This document shows, piece after piece, positions 17,102-26,159 of a stretch of DNA of 64,000 nt. Source of the stretch: Archaeoglobaceae archaeon (GTDB lineage: Archaea > Halobacteriota > Archaeoglobi > Archaeoglobales > Archaeoglobaceae); the NCBI GenBank assembly GCA_025057895.1, contig JANXEF010000003.1, forward strand, positions 21,829 to 85,828, in the 5' to 3' direction. The position numbers and the translations under genes are program-made. Under the pieces are notes generated by a model. The model saw nothing but the letters and a program-made list of their open reading frames with translations, was not told where the DNA came from and searched no databases. Each line of letters opens with the position of its first letter. The stretch's first letter is position 1.

Positions 17102-18291
17102 AAGAGATAGAAGAGAAGAGAGAAGAGATGATAGAGCTTCTTTCGAAGCTGATAGAAATAAAAGCAATATCTCCCGATTTTGGAGGAGAAGGAGAGAAAA
17201 AGAAAGCTGATTTCTTAATGAAATACTTAGAAGATTTTGATTACGTTGAGAGATTTGATGCTTTCGATGAAAGAGTTGGAGACAGACCTAACATAGTTGC
17301 AAGAATTAGGGGGGTTGTTGATAGAACCATATGGATCATAACACATCTAGATGTTGTACCAGAAGGAGATAAGAGACTCTGGAAGACAGATCCTTTTAAG
17401 GCAGTCGTTGAGAGGGAAAAAATCTATGGTAGAGGTAGTGAAGACAATGGACAAAGCATAGTTTCTTCTCTTTTTTCTGGAAAAGCAATAATAGAGTCTG
17501 GACTCAAACCAAAATACAATTTTGGTCTAGTTTATGTTTCTGACGAGGAGAGTGGCAGTAATTATGGTATAAAACATCTACTAAACAAGGAGATATTCTC
17601 AAAGAACGACATGTTCATAGTTCCAGATGTGGGTTCACAGAGAGGAGATGCGATAGAAATTGCTGAAAAAAGTATTCTATGGTTAAAATTTGAAGTTTAC
17701 GGGAAACAATCGCATGCAAGCATGCCTATTAGTAATGCTTCAAGAAGAGCTATGAAGTTCATTCTAAATCTAGACGAAAAACTGCATACAAAGTTCAATG
17801 CAAAGAATGAATTGTTCAATCCACCTTACTCTACATTTGAACCTACAAAAAGGGAAAAGAATGTTGATAACATTAACACGATTCCAGGGCTGGATATAAG
17901 CTATATGGATTGCAGAATTTTGCCTGAATACAAACTAGAAGATGTTATCGATTATATAGAAAGTGTCAAAAAATTTCATGAAATTAGAGAGAACGAACGA
18001 ATAAACGTTGAAGTCATCCACAAATTTAGTTCACCGAAAACATCTGAAAACTCTGAAATTGCTTTGAGGTTATCTCAAACTATAGAAATGCTTAGAGGGA
18101 CCAAAACAAGGTTTATTGGAATTGGAGGTAATACCTGTGCATCTTTTCTGAGAAATACTGGATTTAAAGATACTGTAGCTTGGTGTACAGCAGATGGGAC
18201 TGCACATAAACCAAATGAATACTGTTTGATCGATAACATGGTAGAAGATGCAAAAGTATTCTTTTCAATCTTCTTTGATCCAAAATATTGA
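17095..18291 (+). CDS. M20 family metallopeptidase (ArgE/DapE-like)
   Basis: 398 aa. Metal ligands: THLDVVPEG (His/Asp), GRGSEDNGQS (bridging Asp), SDEESGS (catalytic and metal Glu) and the last His in DGTAHKPNEY. The dimerisation lid domain lies at about 195-300 (YGKQSHASMP). The substrate may be an N-acyl amino acid or a small peptide; DapE or ArgE function cannot be assigned. Overlaps the regulator gene by seven bases. Confidence 0.85.
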   Translation: MLKEIEEKREEMIELLSKLIEIKAISPDFGGEGEKKKADFLMKYLEDFDYVERFDAFDERVGDRPNIVARIRGVVDRTIWIITHLDVVPEGDKRLWKTDPFKAVVEREKIYGRGSEDNGQSIVSSLFSGKAIIESGLKPKYNFGLVYVSDEESGSNYGIKHLLNKEIFSKNDMFIVPDVGSQRGDAIEIAEKSILWLKFEVYGKQSHASMPISNASRRAMKFILNLDEKLHTKFNAKNELFNPPYSTFEPTKREKNVDNINTIPGLDISYMDCRILPEYKLEDVIDYIESVKKFHEIRENERINVEVIHKFSSPKTSENSEIALRLSQTIEMLRGTKTRFIGIGGNTCASFLRNTGFKDTVAWCTADGTAHKPNEYCLIDNMVEDAKVFFSIFFDPKY

Positions 18292-18330
18292 ATTATAGCT
18301 CAAAAAAAACATGAAATCCCAAACTCATAA

Positions 18331-18340
18331 TCTTTATAAG
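18331..18340 (+). promoter_or_regulatory. TATA box of tRNA-Arg
   Basis: TCTTTATAAG is centred about 28 bp before the tRNA 5' end. Confidence 0.55.
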
Positions 18341-18363
18341 CCCAAAAATCCTACCATATTCTA

Positions 18364-18438
18364 GGGCCCGTGGCTCAGCCAGGACAGAGCGACGGCCTTC
18401 TAAGCCGTAGATCGCGGGTTCAAATCCCGCCGGGTCCG
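18364..18438 (+). tRNA. tRNA-Arg (anticodon TCT)
   Basis: 75-nt cloverleaf: acceptor GGGCCCG/CGGGTCC with one G-T pair, anticodon stem ACGGC/GCCGT and loop CTTCTAA, T arm GCGGGTTCAAATCCCGC. No intron, no encoded CCA; a T-run follows. Confidence 0.95.
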
Positions 18439-18548
18439 CTTTTTTACAAGAACTCTAGCTCGTCAATAAGCCTCTCTAGCTGTTAAGATAATACATCGCA
18501 ACTATTAAAATAAATATCCTAAAGTCGAATACTTAGGAAAAAAAATTC

Positions 18549-19310
18549 TTACTCAAAAACTTTACCCTCAAGCGATGGATCATGACCCGGAATTATTTTT
18601 GATTTTTTAACAAATCTCATCGTTTTATAGCAACTCTCAAACCAATCCGAGAGATTAACATGAATTCCAGGAGGTAAAAATGGTGATTTTTGTGCAGATA
18701 TCACAGTTTTTCCATGTTCATTTTCAATTTTAAGGTTATTTCTTGGAGGAAATATGTTGAGATATGAGTAGAAATGATCCCCAGATAGCAGATAATCTCC
18801 TCCCCTCGTTTCTACTACAACTCCCTGCAATCCAGGAGTATGTCCGGGCAAATGAATTAGCTTCACCCCAGGTAAAATTTCGATATCACCTTCTACAAAA
18901 CAGAGATCCATTTCTTCAAGCTTAAACAAGTAATCATCAACATATAGATCTCTAAAAATCGGAATAGGATTATTTGCAAACTCCCAATCAGCTTTTTGTA
19001 CATAAATTTTGGCATTGTGGAAAAGATGAACATTTGCGATGTGATCAAAATGTAAATGTGTTATTACAAGCTTTTCAACTTCTTTTGGCTTGATTTCTTC
19101 TCTTTCAAGAGCTTTAATCACTCCTTTTTCCCCACCACCCTCTATAGGATAGTAAGAATTCTCCGCTACGCCAGCATCGACGACTACTCTTTCTCCTTCT
19201 ATAACCCAAATATATACGGACCCTGATACCATGTAATCCGGACTACCGAACATGAAAACGACGCTGAGTGGAGCTCTTATCCTTGCTTGAAGTAGTGGTT
19301 TGATTCGCAT
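18549..19310 (-). CDS. Metallo-beta-lactamase-fold hydrolase (lactonase-like)
   Basis: 253 aa from the ATG at 19310; a TTG four codons up is also in frame, but the TATA box GTTTATATAT (19331-19340) lies 25 bp before the ATG. Zinc motifs: THLHFDH (about 85), HLPGHTPG, SGDHF and a final GHDP. The spacing is that of N-acyl-homoserine-lactonase-like or related hydrolases. Substrate unknown; lactonase activity is inferred from fold class only. Confidence 0.83.
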   Translation of the reverse strand: MRIKPLLQARIRAPLSVVFMFGSPDYMVSGSVYIWVIEGERVVVDAGVAENSYYPIEGGGEKGVIKALEREEIKPKEVEKLVITHLHFDHIANVHLFHNAKIYVQKADWEFANNPIPIFRDLYVDDYLFKLEEMDLCFVEGDIEILPGVKLIHLPGHTPGLQGVVVETRGGDYLLSGDHFYSYLNIFPPRNNLKIENEHGKTVISAQKSPFLPPGIHVNLSDWFESCYKTMRFVKKSKIIPGHDPSLEGKVFE

Positions 19311-19330
19311 AAAATTTATCAATACTTGAT

Positions 19331-19340
19331 ATATATAAAC
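19331..19340 (-). promoter_or_regulatory. TATA box for the MBL hydrolase
   Basis: GTTTATATAT on the minus strand, centred 25 bp before the chosen ATG. It lies in the gap after the amidohydrolase gene, so the hydrolase has its own promoter. Confidence 0.5.
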
Positions 19341-19344
19341 ATTG

Positions 19345-20334
19345 TCATACTAAAATTACCTCTATATCCATTGCGTTTGCTCTTCTAACAAGCGTTGAGA
19401 TCAAGTTTTTAGCATTCTTAAAATTTTTTTCCCTGTGAAAAACAATATATCCGCTACGAATACCAAATCTATCCTCAAAAATTCTGTAACCATTTATCGA
19501 TGCTCTAAAGATAGCCCAATCATCTTTAACAATCAAAGATGAAAAATGCATTTCGTCGAGCATCGAAGGGTTAAAGAGCATAGCATTATCTGTACCCAAA
19601 AGCCATTTATCATAAGAAGACAGGATTTTGTAAGTTTTTGGATTCATAAGGTTGAAAAAAGTGTTCGATCTAATACATGAGACAACCGGTATATCTGCAT
19701 CCATAAAGCTTCCCAGAAGTTCTGGACATGAGTTCATGTGAACTACCAAATCCGGATTCAATTCTATAGCCTTTTCTACGTCATTGCAGTTCATCTCTCC
19801 AGCATGGATAGCGAAAACTATTCCTCTACTCTTTGCAATCTTTCTCAACAAGAATAAAAAATCGAGTTCATGATCTCTCACACTGCTCATTGCAAAACCA
19901 GAACATATAATCTTCTCAGCTTCCTCGATATTACGTGGTCTCCCGAGGGGAATTACACAGTCAATGTTCTCAACAACTTTTAATCCTTCAATTCCAGATT
20001 CACGAAAATCGAGAAAAACCCTCGTACCAGAGTCTTTTGCAATTTCAATTTCGTTAATTAAAGCATTTCTGAGCTCTTCAATTGAGTGAGAACTTAGAAT
20101 TTTAAACTTATAACCATTCGGACCGACCATTGTAGTTAATTCCATAAAAGGGGGATCTTTTGCAATCGAATCGCCAAGATGCGTGTGTGAATTGAAAAGA
20201 GTTGGAGTTATGATAAAGTCATCAAAGTCGATTCTACTCTCCTCAAATCGCCCATCAACTACATAACCATGTCTAATGCCATCGAAATCTATATAAATCC
20301 CCCTATATCCAGACGAACTTACATGCATCTTCAT
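19345..20334 (-). CDS. Amidohydrolase-superfamily protein
   Basis: 329 aa. The metal site of the superfamily is visible: NSHTHLGD (HxH), FAIHAGE (His), VVHMNS (His) and LLGTDNAM (Asp). The arrangement resembles cytosine/guanine deaminase-type hydrolases. It overlaps the upstream unknown gene by 32 bases, an unusually long overlap that suggests a fixed pair. Substrate cannot be read from the sequence. Confidence 0.82.
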   Translation of the reverse strand: MKMHVSSSGYRGIYIDFDGIRHGYVVDGRFEESRIDFDDFIITPTLFNSHTHLGDSIAKDPPFMELTTMVGPNGYKFKILSSHSIEELRNALINEIEIAKDSGTRVFLDFRESGIEGLKVVENIDCVIPLGRPRNIEEAEKIICSGFAMSSVRDHELDFLFLLRKIAKSRGIVFAIHAGEMNCNDVEKAIELNPDLVVHMNSCPELLGSFMDADIPVVSCIRSNTFFNLMNPKTYKILSSYDKWLLGTDNAMLFNPSMLDEMHFSSLIVKDDWAIFRASINGYRIFEDRFGIRSGYIVFHREKNFKNAKNLISTLVRRANAMDIEVILV

Positions 20335-20968
20335 ATCCTACTTCAACAACAGTATCGACGAAAGATATATGTCTCCGAATAATTTCAAGCCACCTCTCAT
20401 CGCTCACATCTTCTCCACTCAACTCACGGAGTGCTATTTCGTAAAGCCTATCTATTGGTCTCTTGAAGTCATAAACAACAATTCTTTCAACTTTGAAATC
20501 TCTCTCAAGCGCTAATTCAACTTTTAACGGTAGATTTAGGCAAGCATTCTCTTCTTTTAAATTTTCTCTTACTTTCATCTCAATGTATTCACATGAAGAG
20601 TCTCTCAGAAAGATATCCCTAAATATAATCTTCTTCCATTCCTTTAAATCTATTTTTTTGGCTATTTTTGATCTCAACACGAGTCTTGCTATTTCGACTT
20701 GAACATCATTCCTCTCTTTCGAAGCTTTAGTATCTAAGTAACAGTAAACCGAAATTCCCTTCTCCCAGCAAAACTTCAAAATTGGTTCACAAGCCTTTAA
20801 ATCTTGCGAATTCCCGAGATCGGCAGTTGGTATTATACCATTCGCAAGAAACGGTTCAAAGTGTTCAGGTAGATCAAGAAACACAGCTTCAAAATTCATT
20901 TTACACATAATCTCAACGACTTTTTCTCGATTCCAAGTCGTATTGACAGATAGAAAATTAACGATCAC
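20303..20968 (-). CDS. Unknown protein paired with the amidohydrolase
   Basis: 221 aa, GTG start 24 bp from an A/T box at about 20988-20996. Not recognised. The N-terminal part (NFEAVFLDLPEHFEPFL, then GISVYCYLDTKAS) reads like a small alpha/beta domain and is faintly like TraB/ChaN-type proteins, where an ElP motif follows the first strand; this is a weak impression. No membrane segment, signal or metal motif. Upstream gene of a two-gene unit. Confidence 0.7.
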   Translation of the reverse strand: MIVNFLSVNTTWNREKVVEIMCKMNFEAVFLDLPEHFEPFLANGIIPTADLGNSQDLKACEPILKFCWEKGISVYCYLDTKASKERNDVQVEIARLVLRSKIAKKIDLKEWKKIIFRDIFLRDSSCEYIEMKVRENLKEENACLNLPLKVELALERDFKVERIVVYDFKRPIDRLYEIALRELSGEDVSDERWLEIIRRHISFVDTVVEVGYEDACKFVWI

Positions 20969-21014
20969 AAATAGAGTGAGTTTAGATAGATAAAAATTTA
21001 CTCAAAGTGATTAA

Positions 21015-21022
21015 GTTTAAAT
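21015..21022 (+). promoter_or_regulatory. TATA-like box for polB
   Basis: GTTTAAAT is centred 26 bp before the GTG at 21044, supporting that GTG as start of a leaderless transcript. Confidence 0.5.
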
Positions 21023-21043
21023 TTCTTTAAAACAAAAGAAAAT

Positions 21044-23383
21044 GTGGTAGAGGGGTTGTTAATCGATGCAGAATACGTCACACTAGATGAGAGGGCAGTA
21101 CTAAGGCTCTGGTGTAAGGGTAAAGAAGTTTTTGCAGCATATGATAAAAATTTCAAGCCTTATTTCTATGTTTTCGGTATTGATGAGGAAACAATAGAAA
21201 AAGCAGTGCTGAGAACTAAAAAAGGAATGATAACTCCCGAATCTTATGAAAGGAAAAATGTCAAGACTTTCGGTGAGGAAAAAGAAGCTTTCATCATCTA
21301 TGTAAAGCATCCCCAGCACGTTCCAAAACTTAGAGAGATTTTTTCCGAGTTTGGAGAAGTTAGAGAGGCAGACATCCCATTTGCCTACCGCTACTTGATT
21401 GACAAGGATCTCGCGTGCATGGATGGAGTCAATATTGAAGGTAGAGAAATTTTAGGGAGAATCAGAAGTTATGAAATTGATATAATTGAAAGAATTAACA
21501 CAGAAATCCCAGAACTGAACATTCTTGCCTTTGATTGTGAAATGCTATCTTCTTTAGGAATGCCTGATCCAGAAAGAGATCCAATAATAGTCATAGCAGC
21601 TAAATGGGGAGAAAAGGAGGGAGAAGAGGTAATACTCCATGGCGATGAAAGAACTATGCTCCAAGAATTCGTTGAAATTATAAGGAGACTTGATCCCGAC
21701 GTGATCGTTGGTTATAATCAAGATGCTTTTGACTGGCCCTATATAAGAAAGAGAGCAGAAAAACTAAAAGTCCCACTAGAAATTGGAAGAGATGGTAGTT
21801 CGATTAACTTCAAGGGAGGAAGACCGAAGATTCCAGGAAGATTGAATGTTGATCTATATGACATTGCGATGCGTATAAGTGACATCAAAATAAAAAAGCT
21901 TGAAAACGTTGCAGAATTCTTGGGAACAAAAGTCGAAATAGAAGATATTGAAGCTAGAGATATCAATAAATATTGGGAAAAAGAGAGAGAAAAAGTACTT
22001 CTTCATGCAAAAAGAGATGTTCTTCACACTTTCATGATAGCAAGGGAACTTCTTCCAATGCACTCTGAACTCTCACGACTTATAAGACTTCCACTCGATG
22101 ACGTTTCGAGAATGGGTAGAGGAAAACAAGTAGATTGGCTTCTACTAAGCGAGGCAAAGAAATTTGGAGAAGTTGCGCCTAATGCTGTGGAAGTTGCAGA
22201 AAGTTATGAAGGAGCTTTTGTAATCGAACCCGAAAGAGGGTTACACGAAAATGTTGTAGAGCTCGACTTTGCGAGTATGTATCCATCGATAATGATAGAG
22301 TTCAACATAAGTCCAGACACTTTAAGTTCCAGCGGTGATTTCGTTGCGCCTGAGGTTGGTTATAGATTTAAAAAACATCCTGATGGATTTTTCAGAAGAA
22401 TTCTAAAATCCTTGATCGAAAAAAGAAGAGAAATAAAGAAAATGATGAAAGAGATGAAAGAGAGCGATCCAAAATATAAGTTGTTAGACATAAAACAACA
22501 AACTCTAAAAATCCTTACGAACTCTTTCTATGGCTACATGGGTTGGAGTGGAGCAAGATGGTATTGCAAAGAATGTGCTGAAGCAACAACAGCTTGGGGA
22601 AGATATTTTATAAAGACCTCTGCAAAAATAGCAAGAGAAATGGGTTTTAATGTTCTTTATGGTGATACAGACAGTATTTTTGTATCAAAATCCCTGAAGA
22701 TTGAAGATCTGAAAAAAGAGGTTGAAAGATTGATCGAAAGGATTTCAGAGGAGTTGCCAGTGCATATAGAACTTGATGAATTTTTCAAAACGATATTTTT
22801 CATTGAAAAAAAGAGATACGCAGGAATTACTGTAGAAGGAAAAACATTGATTCGAGGACTTGAAGTTAGGAGAGGAGATTGGTGTGAATTGGCAAAAAAA
22901 GCACAAAAAGAAGTAATAGAGATTCTTTTAAGAGAGAAAAATCCTGAAAAAGCTATGAACTTTGTTATAAAGGTGATAGAAGATATAAAGAGTGGTAGAA
23001 TAAAATTAGATGAACTGGTCATTTACAAAGGACTTACAAAAAAACCCTCTAAATACGAAGCGGTACAAGCGCACGTTAAAGCCGCAAAAAAGGCTGAAGA
23101 AATTGGAATATTTTATCCTGTAGGCTCAAAGATAGGCTACATAGTCGTAAGGGGAGCTGGAAGTGTTGGAGATCGTGCTTTTCCGATTGAGATGGTAGAA
23201 AATTTTGATGGTGATAATTTAAAAATAAGACGCAGAGATTGTTACGAAGTTAAAAAAATCGACAAGGATTATTACATCGACCACCAGATACTTCCTGCAG
23301 TCATGAGAATTCTTGAAAGATTTGGTTATTCGGAAAAAAAGATTAAGAGCTCACAGACTAGTTTAGATTCATTCTTTGAATAG
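21044..23383 (+). CDS. polB: Family B DNA polymerase
   Basis: 779 aa, GTG start. It closely resembles the A. fulgidus PolB as I know it. 3'-5' exonuclease: Exo I FDCEMLS (about 166), Exo II GYNQDAFDWP, Exo III in the region before ARELLPMH. Polymerase: motif A DFASMYPSI (about 407-415), motif B KILTNSFYGYMG, motif C YGDTDS (about 540). The last residues QTSLDSFF form a PIP box for PCNA. No intein interrupts any motif. It probably works with the DP1/DP2 polymerase (DP1 at 34.9 kb). Confidence 0.96.
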   Translation: MVEGLLIDAEYVTLDERAVLRLWCKGKEVFAAYDKNFKPYFYVFGIDEETIEKAVLRTKKGMITPESYERKNVKTFGEEKEAFIIYVKHPQHVPKLREIFSEFGEVREADIPFAYRYLIDKDLACMDGVNIEGREILGRIRSYEIDIIERINTEIPELNILAFDCEMLSSLGMPDPERDPIIVIAAKWGEKEGEEVILHGDERTMLQEFVEIIRRLDPDVIVGYNQDAFDWPYIRKRAEKLKVPLEIGRDGSSINFKGGRPKIPGRLNVDLYDIAMRISDIKIKKLENVAEFLGTKVEIEDIEARDINKYWEKEREKVLLHAKRDVLHTFMIARELLPMHSELSRLIRLPLDDVSRMGRGKQVDWLLLSEAKKFGEVAPNAVEVAESYEGAFVIEPERGLHENVVELDFASMYPSIMIEFNISPDTLSSSGDFVAPEVGYRFKKHPDGFFRRILKSLIEKRREIKKMMKEMKESDPKYKLLDIKQQTLKILTNSFYGYMGWSGARWYCKECAEATTAWGRYFIKTSAKIAREMGFNVLYGDTDSIFVSKSLKIEDLKKEVERLIERISEELPVHIELDEFFKTIFFIEKKRYAGITVEGKTLIRGLEVRRGDWCELAKKAQKEVIEILLREKNPEKAMNFVIKVIEDIKSGRIKLDELVIYKGLTKKPSKYEAVQAHVKAAKKAEEIGIFYPVGSKIGYIVVRGAGSVGDRAFPIEMVENFDGDNLKIRRRDCYEVKKIDKDYYIDHQILPAVMRILERFGYSEKKIKSSQTSLDSFFE

Positions 23384-23415
23384 TTTCTAAAAAGTGAAAC
23401 ACTCGAATAGAAAGA

Positions 23416-23424
23416 GATAAAAAC
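23416..23424 (+). promoter_or_regulatory. TATA-like box of tRNA-Val
   Basis: GATAAAAAC centred 26 bp before the tRNA 5' end. Confidence 0.45.
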
Positions 23425-23445
23425 AAAAGGAATCAAAAAATTTGA

Positions 23446-23518
23446 GGGCTCGTGGTCTAGCGGTTATGACGCCGCCCTCACACGGCGGAGATCGCCGGTT
23501 CGAATCCGGCCGAGCCCA
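23446..23518 (+). tRNA. tRNA-Val (anticodon CAC)
   Basis: 73-nt cloverleaf: acceptor GGGCTCG/CGAGCCC, anticodon stem CCGCC/GGCGG with loop CTCACAC, T arm GCCGGTTCGAATCCGGC. No intron and no encoded CCA. The 276 bases after it are AT-rich with no supported gene before the HcyBio promoter. Confidence 0.95.
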
Positions 23519-23764
23519 GATTTTGAGATATTTTTATTTAGTTATAAGATTCCAAAGTCATTTGATTTTTGCTTTGAATGCCCTATATTTTTATTCTATC
23601 TCTAAATTTTTCAAAAACCTTTCAAGTGTCTCTTTTTTAAAAACTTGTGTGTATAAAACTTCTACTTTTCTCAATTTATTATTAAAAAATTTCTTTGAAT
23701 TCATTCAGGAGTTTATTCAGCTAATTACCATTAGGAATATTCACAACGTTAAACTTTCTAAATC

Positions 23765-23772
23765 TTTATATA
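23765..23772 (+). promoter_or_regulatory. TATA box of the HcyBio operon
   Basis: TTTATATA centred 26 bp before the ATG at 23795. Confidence 0.6.
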
Positions 23773-23794
23773 TCTAATCGGAGTTGCTAAACCC

Positions 23795-25267
23795 ATGAAA
23801 AGCATTGAAGAGATAAATGCAAAGATCAGAGAAGGAAGTGTTTGTGTAGTAACAGCAAAAGAAATGAAAGAGATAGTAACAGAAATGGGTACCAAAAAAG
23901 CTGCTAAAGAGGTAGATGTTGTCACAACCGGAACATTTGGAGCAATGTGCTCAACAGGTGTTTTCATCAATTTTGGACACGCAGATCCACCGATAAAATT
24001 CAAGAGAGTTTGGTTAAATGATGTTGAGGCATATACAGGAATGGCTGCAGTTGACATTTTTTTGGGAGCGACAAAAATTTCTGAGACGAGAGAATTCTAT
24101 GGTGGAGCTCATGTAATCGAAGAACTCGTTTTCGGAAAAGAAGTCGAAATGCGAGCTATTGGATTTGGTACAGATTGCTACCCAAGAAAGGAAATTCTAA
24201 CAAGTATATCACTCCAAGATGTAAATCAAGCAGTGATGGTCAACCCTAGAAATGCCTATCAGCGGTATCGAGCAGCTACGAATTCTTCTGAGAGAATTTT
24301 AAGAACTTACATGGGTACTCTTTTACCAAACTATGGAAACGTCACTTTTGCTGGAACTGGAGAGATTTCACCAATGAACAATGATCCTGAGTTTAGAACA
24401 ATTGGTATTGGAACAAGAATATTCCTCTGTGGGGCAAGAGGTTACATAATAGGAGAGGGGACACAGCACTCTCCACCTTTCGGAACTCTAATGGTAAAAG
24501 GAAATCTGAAAGAAATGAAACCAGATTTTCTTAAAGCCTGTTACTTTCCTGGATATGCTCCTTCAATTTTTCTTGGTATCGGAATTCCAATCCCGGTACT
24601 AGATGACGAAATTGCAAAAGCGACTGGAATAAAAGATGATGAGATAAAAACAACGATAATAGATTTCGGAGTTCCAAGAAGAGATAGACCCACTGTAAGA
24701 GAGGTTAGCTATGCTGAACTCAAAAGTGGAAAAGTTGAGATAAATGGACAAGATGTGAGAGTTTCACCACTTTCGAGCTATTACATAGCGGAGAAGGTTA
24801 TGAAAGAGTTAAAAAAGATGATAGAAAAGGGAGAGTTCTTTTTGAGCATGCCTGTAGAAAGAGTGAAAAGAAATGAGATATTTAAACCCATGAAACAAAG
24901 AGAAATAAGAATTGTTCGAGAATTCATGACAAAAGCTGTTACCATAAACGAGGATTTAAGCATTGAAGATGCCGCAATGCTCATGATACAGAAAAATGTA
25001 AACCACCTACCTGTAGTAGACAAGGAAAAAGTTTTAAAAGGGATTGTAACTTCTTGGGACATTGCAAAAGCAATAACTGTAGGAGCTAGAAGAGTAGAGG
25101 AAGTTATGACAAGAGATGTCGTAACTGTTTTTCCAGATGAACCAATTGCAATAGCCATTTCAAAACTTGAGAAATATGATATCTCTGCTTTACCTGTTAT
25201 CGATAATAAAAAAAGAGTTCTTGGAATCGTGACCAGCGAAACGATAAGCAAAATGTTGGGGGTGTAA
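23795..25267 (+). CDS. L-aspartate semialdehyde sulfurtransferase (HcyBio) with CBS pair
   Basis: 490 aa. Residues about 1-370 are the HcyBio domain (COG1900): TTGTFGAMCSTG with a conserved Cys, GTDCYPRKE with another Cys, and HSPPFGTLMVKG. Residues about 380-490 form two CBS motifs (VNHLPVVDKEK and ISALPVIDNKK), a likely ligand sensor. In methanogens this family makes homocysteine from aspartate semialdehyde and sulfide together with a NIL-ferredoxin, which is encoded next. This bypasses O-acyl-homoserine. Confidence 0.9.
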   Translation: MKSIEEINAKIREGSVCVVTAKEMKEIVTEMGTKKAAKEVDVVTTGTFGAMCSTGVFINFGHADPPIKFKRVWLNDVEAYTGMAAVDIFLGATKISETREFYGGAHVIEELVFGKEVEMRAIGFGTDCYPRKEILTSISLQDVNQAVMVNPRNAYQRYRAATNSSERILRTYMGTLLPNYGNVTFAGTGEISPMNNDPEFRTIGIGTRIFLCGARGYIIGEGTQHSPPFGTLMVKGNLKEMKPDFLKACYFPGYAPSIFLGIGIPIPVLDDEIAKATGIKDDEIKTTIIDFGVPRRDRPTVREVSYAELKSGKVEINGQDVRVSPLSSYYIAEKVMKELKKMIEKGEFFLSMPVERVKRNEIFKPMKQREIRIVREFMTKAVTINEDLSIEDAAMLMIQKNVNHLPVVDKEKVLKGIVTSWDIAKAITVGARRVEEVMTRDVVTVFPDEPIAIAISKLEKYDISALPVIDNKKRVLGIVTSETISKMLGV

Positions 25268-25269
25268 TT

Positions 25270-25653
25270 ATGCTTCTCCTGCTGCGTTTTGATTCAAAAA
25301 CAGTTAGAGAACCAATAATCTCTATGACTTCGATAAAAACTGGAACTCCAATAAACATTCTGAAAGCAGACGTTGGAGCAAGAAGGGGGGAAATAATAGT
25401 AGAAGTCCCTGAAGAGAGGGCTAAAGAAGTTGAAAAGATTTTAATAGAGATGGAAGTTGAAGTTCAAGAGATAACTAAAACAATCGCAAGAAACGACAAC
25501 TGTGTTCATTGTGGGCTCTGCATCAGTATCTGTCCTACAGAGGTTTTTCGATTAAACGGAGAGAATAAAGTAGAGATGAAGACTGAAAAATGCATTCACT
25601 GTGGCGCATGCATAAAGGTATGCCCAACAATGGCCCTATACTTTCCAATTTAA
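25270..25653 (+). CDS. NIL-domain ferredoxin, partner of HcyBio
   Basis: 127 aa. An N-terminal NIL domain (about 1-75, ending EVEVQEITK) precedes two [4Fe-4S] motifs: CVHCGLCISICP and CIHCGACIKVCP. In methanogens this architecture (MA1822 type) is needed with HcyBio for homocysteine formation, probably supplying electrons. It starts two bases after the HcyBio stop. The 3' end overlaps the convergent CYTH gene by 18 bases. Confidence 0.9.
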   Translation: MLLLLRFDSKTVREPIISMTSIKTGTPINILKADVGARRGEIIVEVPEERAKEVEKILIEMEVEVQEITKTIARNDNCVHCGLCISICPTEVFRLNGENKVEMKTEKCIHCGACIKVCPTMALYFPI

Positions 25654-26145
25654 TCTTTCGAGCAGTTCTAGATAGGAAAGTCTAATAGATTCTTCTCTTG
25701 AATATCCGAGAATTCTTGCTATTTCAAATATCCTTTCCTTTTCTTCGGGGACTCTTAATTCTATTTCAAGAAAATCTCCTAATCCTTCGACTTTATCAAC
25801 ACAGATAATAGCGCGATCAAGTTCATAAATTCTTCTCTTTTTCCTAATGCTTTTGAACTTTTTAAATCCAAGAAATTCGAGTAATCTAACAGCGTTTTCA
25901 AAGCTGTCAATCAAAAGATTGACTTCTTCCCTTGTTTTCGTCTCATTGTCTACCTTTGGTCCTTTATAAGTCATCTTGATTCTATTCTCAACTCTCAGCC
26001 TTAAGGCTTCATCAGTTTTGGCGAAATCTCTACATGGGTGACTGAAATAAAGATCGTATTCCTCTTTCTCTTCTAAAAATCGTGCAATTTTCTCTATCTT
26101 TTCCAAAACCCCATCTTTAAGCTTAAATTTAGCTTCAACTTCCAT
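25636..26145 (-). CDS. CYTH-domain protein (class IV adenylyl cyclase / triphosphatase-like)
   Basis: 169 aa. The domain opens with MEVEAKFKL, the ExExK signature, and carries ALRLRVENRIKMTYKGP, a charged barrel strand set that binds triphosphate and Mg2+. Archaeal members hydrolyse or cyclise triphosphate substrates; which one cannot be told here. The class IV cyclase name is by fold only. Fourteen bases separate it from the mtd stop downstream of another start, so it may be cotranscribed after mtd. Confidence 0.83.
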   Translation of the reverse strand: MEVEAKFKLKDGVLEKIEKIARFLEEKEEYDLYFSHPCRDFAKTDEALRLRVENRIKMTYKGPKVDNETKTREEVNLLIDSFENAVRLLEFLGFKKFKSIRKKRRIYELDRAIICVDKVEGLGDFLEIELRVPEEKERIFEIARILGYSREESIRLSYLELLERLNWKV

Positions 26146-26159
26146 GTAAAAAAGAAAAT

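Noticed and set aside
18444..18485. Minus-strand tail reading QLERLIDELEFL before a stop
   Set aside because: Only 12 residues are open; it could be the end of a decayed gene but is too short to support.
21044..23383. Possible intein in polB
   Set aside because: All polymerase motifs A, B and C are uninterrupted.
23591..23704. Minus-strand 37-codon frame ending ERFLKNLEIE
   Set aside because: Composition is coding-like, but no SD or well-placed TATA box was seen, and short frames arise by chance in such AT-rich DNA.
23442..23777. Plus-strand open frame of 111 codons
   Set aside because: It runs across the tRNA-Val gene and its residues look like non-coding AT-rich DNA.
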